A stretch of 64,000 nucleotides of DNA from Castanea sativa (taxonomy: Eukaryota; Streptophyta; Magnoliopsida; Fagales; Fagaceae): contig NC_134013.1 in NCBI RefSeq assembly GCF_040712315.1, forward strand, positions 85,938,001 through 86,002,000. Direction: 5' to 3'. The notes under the pieces were generated by a model. The model was not told the origin of the DNA. It searched no databases and saw only the letters and a program-made list of their open reading frames with translations. Below, piece by piece: positions 56,240 through 64,000 of the stretch. The translations under genes were made by a program, and so were the position numbers. Each line of letters begins with the position of its first letter. Position 1 is the first letter of the stretch.

Positions 56240-58360
56240 CATAACGCTTAAAGTAGTGACACGTTGAAATTGATGGACCGATACAATTCTCATTTACGGT
56301 CTATTTTAAATTTCCTGATTGTCAGTCAATGTTTGATTTACGGCCCATTGTATTTTGGGAACCCACTGATAAAAGTTTTGTCCAGGGTCAAAAAATGGTA
56401 ATAAAGTACAGGGACTAGTTGCTTGACTTGGCTTAGGTGGGTCACGTGGGTGCATGGTATCCATGCCCTATGCCAAGCTTTTATAGTAGACAACTAGCTA
56501 ACTTTGGAATTTTCTTTTTTTATATATAAAAAAAAAAACCTAACTTTGGATTTACTTTAGTATAATAATTGCAAAGCATAATTGTCAAAATATGAATCAT
56601 ATTGTGATTCGATTTTTTTTTTTGTATTGTGTATAGTAAGAATCACAAACACTCAATAAAAATTATAAAAAAAACTATAAGTATATTCATTATAAATTTT
56701 GAATATATTCAACTAATAACTAATTTATTCATCACTTATATAATAATATTTAATAAGTTAACTAAAAATAAATTAAATTAGCATGTTTTTATAAGTTATA
56801 ACATACATATTCAAATTGACTAAACTTAAAAAGTAATAATACATTACAAATAACCAAAAATAACAATCTTTTTATCATATTCATCATCTTGCTTAATCAA
56901 CTTCATCTAAGTCAATGTTATTATCATGTTCATCATTTTGCAAACTTATCTCTTCCTTGAAATTTTCTTCATCATCATCAACTTCTATTATATCTTCTTG
57001 TTCTTTCCTTTTAATAATTTTTTTTAAAAAAATCTTCTTGGCATTTTAGTTTTTTACACTCATAACAATTATGAAAAAATATAAAAATAATTATATTTTC
57101 AGTTAATATCTTATTCATAGTATATAAAATAAATTTATAAATATGAAAGTGTAGTGTAAATGTTTAGTCAGGATTTTGTAGGAGAGAGAAAAAATATATT
57201 AAAAAAAACTTATGGACATGCTATTTTATTAGGTTAAATTAAGTAATTTAATAATTTTGTGTCAAAAACGAGTCTACCAACATGTAAGATTCAAATAAAA
57301 GTACAAATTTAAACCTTAAAAAACTCATTTTAAAGCATATGTTCACGTATCGTATGATACATGTGATTTTACGATATGATATGATTTATACAATAAGCAT
57401 ACTATATTGGACGATTTATGAGTACTTTCAATACGAAATTTTTTACACTCAATACAATACATATCATATGATACGTATCGCATACTGTACAATACTAACA
57501 ACAATGATTGCCCGTTCAATTACCATTTAGATGTTTAATTAAAAAAAAAAAAAAAGACCATTTAGAGGATGTAAAAAATGAAAAAGGTTAAAAGTTAAAA
57601 AACTTATCCAAAATTTAGGGTTAAAAGTGAAGATTTTAATTTTAAATCTCAATCTTTGAAAGATAATTGCATCATAAAATAGTCATCTCAATTTGTCAAC
57701 TTTTGTACGGTGTCAAAAAGAAACATCTTTGGGGAATTTTTTATTTATTTATTTTTTTTATAATTTTACCAGATGAGCTCATCATATTGCTTAGCATTTG
57801 GTTAAAGCATTGACATAAGCTTCAATATAATTTTAGTCAACTTGGTGTAAAAATCTGTATCATCCTCAAGATCATAAAAAAAATTAAAAAAACCTGTATC
57901 ATCCTCAATATGTTTTTTTCTTTTTTCAATTTCTCTCTCTAATCTTTTATATCCTCCCCATATCGCATATATTACACAAAGTTACTTTCACACGGAGCAC
58001 ACAAATTGTTCACCATCCCCTTCGCGACTAGACCATCGTCGCCCACCACCCACTGCAACCCAACCTATACAAACCACCATTTTTTTCCAGCCAATTTCTC
58101 CAAACCCACTTCAATCCTTTCATTTATATACTTCAAATCACCTCAATTTCCACATAAAACCCAATTCCCCCCTTAATAGAAGGCCTAAACCCAAAGCATC
58201 CACTGTATACTTCATCAATTGTGACATGTTATGTATCTTTCTTTCTTTTTTTTTTTTTTTTCTTTTTTTTCTTTTTCATTTTAAACTTTGTTTATTTTAT
58301 AAGGAAAGTGAAAAAAAATCTGTTGCAAGTTGTGATTAGTAAAACATATAAAAAAGAAAA
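56240..58360. other. Intergenic, no gene seen
   Basis: AT-rich. 57340-57490 holds CGTATCGTATGATAC-type words in both orientations (old foldback). Two interrupted duplications with A-rich fillers lie at 57522-57566 and 57855-57908. Confidence 0.5.
57855..57908. repeat. 15-bp duplication with 24-nt A-rich insert
   Basis: CTGTATCATCCTCAA at 57855 and 57894, identical. The insert starts GATCATAAAAAAAA. Confidence 0.95.
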
Positions 58361-58367
58361 AGAAAAA

Positions 58368-58535
58368 GAAGTACTACGTCAACAACGTTTTCACAATGCT
58401 TTCATAACAAATCCTAGGTGGTAAATTGTTATTAGTTTTAATTTAAACATACTACTAAAAATAACTATTTTTTCCACCAATAACAACTTATCACTTATAA
58501 TTTGTTTTAAAAACATTGTAGACATATCATTTCTC
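58368..58535. mobile_element. Mutator-like MITE, diverged copy of the 36821 family
   Basis: GTACTACGTCAACAACGTTTT at the left and ACATTGTAGACATATCATTTCTC at the right match the 180-bp element. The left flank is replaced by (AAAAAG)n, so no target duplication can be read. Confidence 0.65.
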
Positions 58536-58547
58536 TATAAAAATGAT

Positions 58548-58855
58548 GGAGGTTAAATTGCAAATCCCACCCTAAAGTTTGATGGTATTTGGATTTTACT
58601 CTTTAAAGTTTGAAGGTGTTTAGATTTTACTTTCTAAAGTTTTGAGGTGTTTAGATTTTACACCATAAAGTTTCAAAATTTAGGGGTGTAAAATTTAAAT
58701 ACTCCTAAACTTTAGAGAGTAAATCTAAATTCTAAAACTTCAGTATGTAAAATTCAAACACTCTCAAACTTAAGCGGTATTCAAATATAAAATTTTAAAA
58801 TGTAAAATCTAAATACTCCCAAATTTTAGAGGTGTAGTTTGAAATTTAGCCAAAA
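58548..58855. repeat. Foldback built of about 37-bp units
   Basis: Units of the form AAAGTTTGAAGGTGTTTAGA and its neighbours recur three times in the left half, and reappear inverted (CTAAATACTCCCAAA) in the right half. Confidence 0.7.
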
Positions 58856-59095
58856 ATGGACAAAAGTTGTACTTGTATTCTGCATCAATATAATTAAGGT
58901 TCCATATATAAAAACGAAATGAAGTCTGCCCCTTTTTATCTATTGAGTAAAAGCCTAAAAGGTTTGAATCGTTTGATACTTTCGACTTTCGAATGCAATG
59001 ACGTTTATTCCCTGAGGATTACAATATTTTTATGAACCGATTAATTTATGTGGTACCATACGTAGAATATGTTCAATAACGATTCCTTTCAAGTA

Positions 59096-59148
59096 AGGTC
59101 AGAATTCAGAATATATTCAGCAAAAAAAGAGGTCAGAATTCAGAATAT
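59096..59148. repeat. 19-bp duplication with 15-nt A-rich insert
   Basis: AGGTCAGAATTCAGAATAT at 59096 and 59130, identical. The insert is ATTCAGCAAAAAAAG. Confidence 0.95.
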
Positions 59149-62100
59149 GCGCCAATAATGTATAGAAAATTCAGAACCTACAAAATTATACTAGGGAGAA
59201 TGCATCTGATTCATAAGAGCAGCTCTTATAATTTACTATATATCACATCTTAAAAAAAAACTCTTAAAATTTATTACTGATAATTAGTTTAATTTATTCA
59301 GTTAGTTGGATTCATAAAATTATCAATAAACTACTTTCTCTCTTATGAAAAAAAAAAAAATTGTAAAATGTGAGGTTATGAGTTCAGAACTTATTGAATA
59401 AGTAGTTATATACCAATAAATCAAAAAAAAAAAGTTTAATTCTTAAAATTGGAATGTATTACTGTGAATCAAAGAGTATTCATCTTGTCTATTTTATAGT
59501 TAATTGAATTGATATCGGATAGTAAAACAATAATTAATAAGTATAAAAACAACTCAAACTTGTTCATTATATGCCAACAGAGACACATGAGTACTGTATA
59601 ATAACTAGTTCTGTTAATTGATGCCTTTAGGGCATTTATTAATCGACAATTTTAGGAAGATTTCGATACTACTTTCATGAAAAACAAAAAAATTATAAAA
59701 AAAGTTAATAGCTTTTTTATTTTCTCATAAAAGTTTTTAAAAATATTTTATAAATTAATACCTTTAAAGCATTCGTTAACTTTTCCCTTAATATTATCAA
59801 AATTCTGAGTACTCCATCTATCTTGATTTTTATAATGTTGTCAATTTTAATTGAAACTCTTTAATTAAACTTTTCCTTTTCTTCCTTCCAATCTATTCTG
59901 GTCACATGTTCATTTTGTTGATGTCTTGCTGCTTTTGCACACTCAAAAGTCCACTCCATACACAAAGAGTGCTTCTCGCAATAAAACAAATTGCGTCTCT
60001 CTCTCTCTCTCTCGTTAAGGCCAAGCTTAATTACGCGTATAGCCAAGTCCAAGCTCTATTGTTTAATTAATTTTTTTAATATGATTGATTTGCGCTTTGG
60101 TTTTGATTTCGTGCACAGTAATATTGGAACCCAAGTCCTATTTGTGTTTTGATTTAGGCCAAGGCAACATAGACCCTTACATGTATATTTATATTGAATA
60201 TTATACAGCAAATCATATAGTGAGTGTGAGAAAGAGATGGTGCTACAAGCTCTAGGGCAAATACAAAATGATGTTATTTATTCTTTGTGAGAGAGAATCA
60301 AGGATGTACTTGAGATTTAGGTCTTGTGAAAATGCATGTGTGTTGCTATTATATTCTTCTTATCCTATAGTAGAACTTTCTTTGTCACCGCTTGTAGGCA
60401 TAGGTAGGGACATATCCACTCTTGGACACCCTATCAATTAATTTAGTATATATATAGATATTCATTTTATCAATTTTGTTTTATAAAATTATACTTCACC
60501 TTTCTTAACAATATCATTATTTCTTTTGAGAGTCATACTATAACCGCAAACTTTTCTCCAATATTTTTACAAATAATTGAGATAGCAAATTTATTGGTTC
60601 GTACTTGAGCCTACCATTTACATCATTTTTTTACATTACAATAACTACTAACCATATCAGCAATTCATAAAAACATTTGTAATTCTATAATTTTCCTCAT
60701 TTTAAAGGCTATAAAAAATGTAGAGATCTAAAATCTAAAACAAAATATATAAGCTCGGAAAAATTAGCCCAACAATAAAAATTATCAATAGAAAAACTAT
60801 AAAAATAAAATAAATCCCGATCAACCAGATTTACCTAAAACAAACAACTTAAGCCTTCAAAAAATTTTAAACAAAATAATTTTGTTCTTACCCATGAGCA
60901 GTACGCATCAAAGACACTAAAATATATATATATATATGAACAGCTAAACAATAGAGTTAGAGGCCGACTCCGTTGCACTTAGACAACAACAAAGCCGTTT
61001 TCCATAATTTTAAGTCCTGGTTTCGTCCCTCAATACATATTATCAAATCACGAAAATTCTTTATCTAATTTTCTTCTCTGATCTTTAATCTTGCATATTT
61101 AAACAATTTATTACTTTATTTTCACAACAATATTTGATTGATTCGAGTTATAATTAGCTAGGTCACGTTTAAACTTTTTTTTTTTTTGCTGAGAAGTCAT
61201 GTTTGAACTTGTTATTTGTCAAAGGCTCTTGAATTTTGGTTGTGTGCTAAATTAGAAAGTCAAATTAAGTGTCGACCAGCTGCGTGTAAATTTTGACCAT
61301 TTCAATGCCTTCATTTCTATTGGCAATATTTCATGTGGTGACCCAAAGAGTTGGGGAAAAGATAACGGTACAGCCTGACCAGATAGTCCCTATGAGGTCA
61401 AGTTGGATCCGCTCTGCCTTTTTGACCTTTCTCTTTTACAACGTGAGCATCGACCACAACATTAGAACATTAGAAACCAAACAACTGTTACCACGATCAT
61501 AAATTCAAATAGACGCACTATTTCTTTTTATCACCTACATTACGATCAGGTAAGGTAATAAGTTATGATAAAAATTATTGACCTAGCAGTTTTAAAAAAA
61601 CAACTAGTTTCATTTATGAGTCTCATTTATAAAGATTACTTCCGTCTCTACATTGATCTATAAAGCAACATAGACAAAAAAAAATTTCACAACATTTATG
61701 GGTCTCATTTATGAGTTTGTAAGCTTTAGTTTTCTTTTAGGTACACCACCGGCCTCACTTTTTACTAACCACTTATTTTTTTTGCTGAATTTTACTTACC
61801 GCTTATAATTTATAATTTGCGAAATTATCAACTGTCACATTTTTTGGTCTCTTGTCTATAAAAATTAAAATATGAAGAACCCATTGGGATGGTTCTATAG
61901 AGATTCTCATGGTCAGCGTGTGCATCTACAGCCTGACTTTAATATGGTTCTAGGTCACTTGTTCTCACTTCGTCACCTTAATTTTAAGGCTTTTTTTCTT
62001 TCTTTTTATTTTTGGTGCTGAAACGTAAACTATCATTGAAAAGGAAAAAAAAAAGAAGAAACAAAGCAACAACCAAAAAACAGCTACACATGCTAGCAAC

Positions 62101-63536
62101 CCTAAGCAGAAAGCAAAGCAAAAGACAAAAAACACCAAACAAAAATACTTAAAGCCTCTCTGAGAGCACTAGGCTTAGAAGAAACACTTCACCATTCTAC
62201 ACTATATTTTATAAAATATCAATTTTCATAATTTTTTTAGTTGTTTTTCTTTTTTTACATAAACAACCATTATCTATTATCTTCCTTCATTATTGAGATA
62301 TGTAAAGAAAAAAAATAAATATGAATAATGCTAGCGTAAATTTACATTGAAATTGTAGAAACTTTGCAAATTTATATATTTTTAGATTGATTAATGTGAA
62401 TGATTTTAGAACTGAAATGTGTGAAATTGAACCCTTTTTTGTATTTTGCATTGAGAAAATGCTCTAACCTCATTGGGTAAAATTCCATGTTTTCCAACAC
62501 TGAAATCTATGGATCTACTTTGAGTACTGATTAAAGTCTTTGAATTTGAAAAGAAAAAAATTAATGCTGACAATGTATCTCTTTGAGTCCACTATACCAA
62601 ACACCCAGCTCATTAGTACATTAATTGTTTAATAAGCCACAACTATCTCAAGCACTCAAAATTTATTCTTGTTCAACTTATTTCTACCTCACTTTTTAAA
62701 TTTTAAATACATACGAAAAGTAGGCCAACAAAAATAAACTAATTCAGAGGGACCCTTCACCTCCATTTTAGATGTAAATAGTCACCTAAATCTAATGTGC
62801 CCTGCCATACGAAATGTAGAGTTATCTTATTTAGTGATTAGTATTATGGTGTGGACGTTTGGTGCGTTTGATTTTAAGAGCATTGATCAAAATTTTAAAG
62901 AAAGCGTTTATATATGAAATTATCAACAAAAAAAAAAAATGAGAACGTTGAAGAATAGTTGGGAACTCCTTTAATTCAAGAAAACAAAGTTCAATGTTAA
63001 CAATTTTTTTGGTTAGATAGTTGCGCAATAAGAGATTTAAGCCATAAACGTCTTAATTGAATATTAAAAGAGATTAGTTGATAATTAAAAAGTTGGGAAG
63101 GTTTAATGTTAATATTCATTCAAAACCGGGAAAAAAAAAAGATACGAATCATACGATTGACCATTGGAGTTGCTTGAAGAACATTTGTTGATGATCGTTT
63201 TAACGAAGAATTTGCACAACTTCAACTCAACTAAACCAAATCTCTTTTGAGTACCAAAGAGTCATCTCTTTCCCTTTCCAATTCTCTTAACTTTCTCATT
63301 TATGTTGTAAGTTGGAGATAGTTTTCATAGTTATTTTGTAAAAGTGTTTTGCTACTTTTGGATATTGTAAGTAGAGCTTGAATTTCTCAATTTAATCACA
63401 CTTCAAAGAATTTGAAGGATTTTTGGGCTTGTTATAGCATTTTCGGCCATTTTTCTCAAATATGTCCCAAACAACATTATACAGCAAAAAGAGTAGGCAA
63501 GACGCTGGGGAAAAACATCTATATCCATTTTAATAG
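59149..63536. other. Long intergenic stretch, no gene seen
   Basis: AT-rich with scattered homopolymers, a short (TC)n near 59996-60014 and (AT)n near 60921. The frames here are short and low in complexity. One interrupted duplication lies at 61162-61210. Confidence 0.5.
61162..61210. repeat. 15-bp duplication with 19-nt poly(T) insert
   Basis: GTCACGTTTAAACTT and GTCATGTTTGAACTT (two mismatches). The insert is T(11)GCTGAGAA, the reverse of TTCTCAGC-A(11). Confidence 0.9.
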
Positions 63537-64000
63537 GCTATCTCTTTAGATTCTAGACAATATAACTTGCCTGATACTTCTGAAGTTGCTGCTATTATTG
63601 TTGGAGATTTAAATACCGAAAATTGTGAAAGGGATATTATTGTTGGAAACCAAAGTTCAGGATTGCAGCGTATATATGGGAGTCATTTGAGCTATATGGC
63701 TTTACAATATCCATTGCTTTTCCCTTATGGCGAGGATCGGTATAGGTCTGATATACCTTATAAGAATTTTGATGGAACAAGATCTAAAAAAAGAGAATCA
63801 ATAACAATGAGGGAATACTATGCTTCTAGACTTCAACAACGATCTCATGAGGGTAACACATTGTTGCTTGGTGGAAGGCTTTTTCAACAATTCATAGTCG
63901 ATGCCTATACTTCCATTGAAGAGGAAAGATTACAATGGGTAAGACAAAACCAACTGAAATTAAGATCTGAACTATATGGTGGGCTTAAAGATGCTGTGCT
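63537..64000 (+). pseudogene. Helitron helicase-like protein fragment (runs off the window)
   Basis: Open for 154 codons from just after a TAG at 63534 to the window end. It reads AISLDSRQYNLPDTSEVAA, then IIVGDL, RDIIVGNQSSGLQRIYGSH, LSYMALQYPLLFPYGEDRYR, TMREYYASRLQQR and LLLGGRLFQQFIVDAYTSIE. This is the Helitron-like N-terminal domain (Pfam PF14214), found ahead of the Rep and PIF1-helicase regions of plant Helitron transposases. Upstream sequence in the same direction has stops, so the N-terminal part is missing or interrupted. Whether the Rep and helicase domains follow cannot be seen. Intact or broken status is therefore unknown; the upstream stops favour a damaged copy. Confidence 0.85.

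Noticed and set aside
61293..61502. 69-codon plus frame in the right intergenic region
   Set aside because: No start context, domain or splice partner; a frame of this length is expected by chance.

Overview
The window is nuclear DNA from a eudicot plant. It is AT-rich, with intron-bearing genes, long intergenic spacers and many small transposons. The degenerate gag-like gene near the left edge resembles a protein family I know mainly from Fagaceae (oak, chestnut, beech). That placement is an inference (about 50% sure); eudicot is secure.

Four real protein genes were rebuilt exon by exon, each with GT/AG splice sites and a continuous frame. They are a cytosolic HAD-family glycerol-3-phosphatase of the GPP2/GS1 type (+, 7644-13792, 237 aa), a non-canonical auxin protein IAA33 (-, 23019-22025, 170 aa), the core spliceosomal protein SmF (-, 31351-28457, 88 aa), and a class II NADPH-cytochrome P450 reductase of the ATR2 type (-, 46759-41009, 18 exons, 710 aa). 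In Arabidopsis the first two lie almost side by side (At5g57440, At5g57420) and the last two are adjacent (At4g30220, At4g30210). The window therefore seems to join two fragments of one ancestral gene neighbourhood. The genes serve separate functions: glycerol metabolism, auxin signalling, splicing, and electron supply to P450s.

The rest is mobile DNA and its debris. Positions 1-5536 hold an eight-copy 151-bp tandem array, a broken gag-like gene and a probable LTR. Positions 5813-6683 hold a PIF/Harbinger-like element whose empty site survives in a duplicate at 7381. Intron 2 of the phosphatase contains a young chromovirus LTR retrotransposon (10047-11577) with an inverted cDNA copy trapped inside it. 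Positions 13.8-22 kb and 47-63 kb hold hAT, Mutator-like, Harbinger-like and Helitron-type non-autonomous elements, many with target-site duplications visible in the window. Positions 34.6-38.1 kb are a degenerate repeat block duplicated in tandem with a period of about 1.62 kb. At the right edge (63537-64000) a Helitron helicase-like reading frame runs out of the window.

The most unusual signal is a set of at least 13 tiny insertions of 10-25 nt, each flanked by a 10-26 bp direct duplication of host sequence. Many of the inserts read, in one orientation, as TCTC(A) followed by a run of A. They look like tail-only retroposition or filler-bearing break repair.
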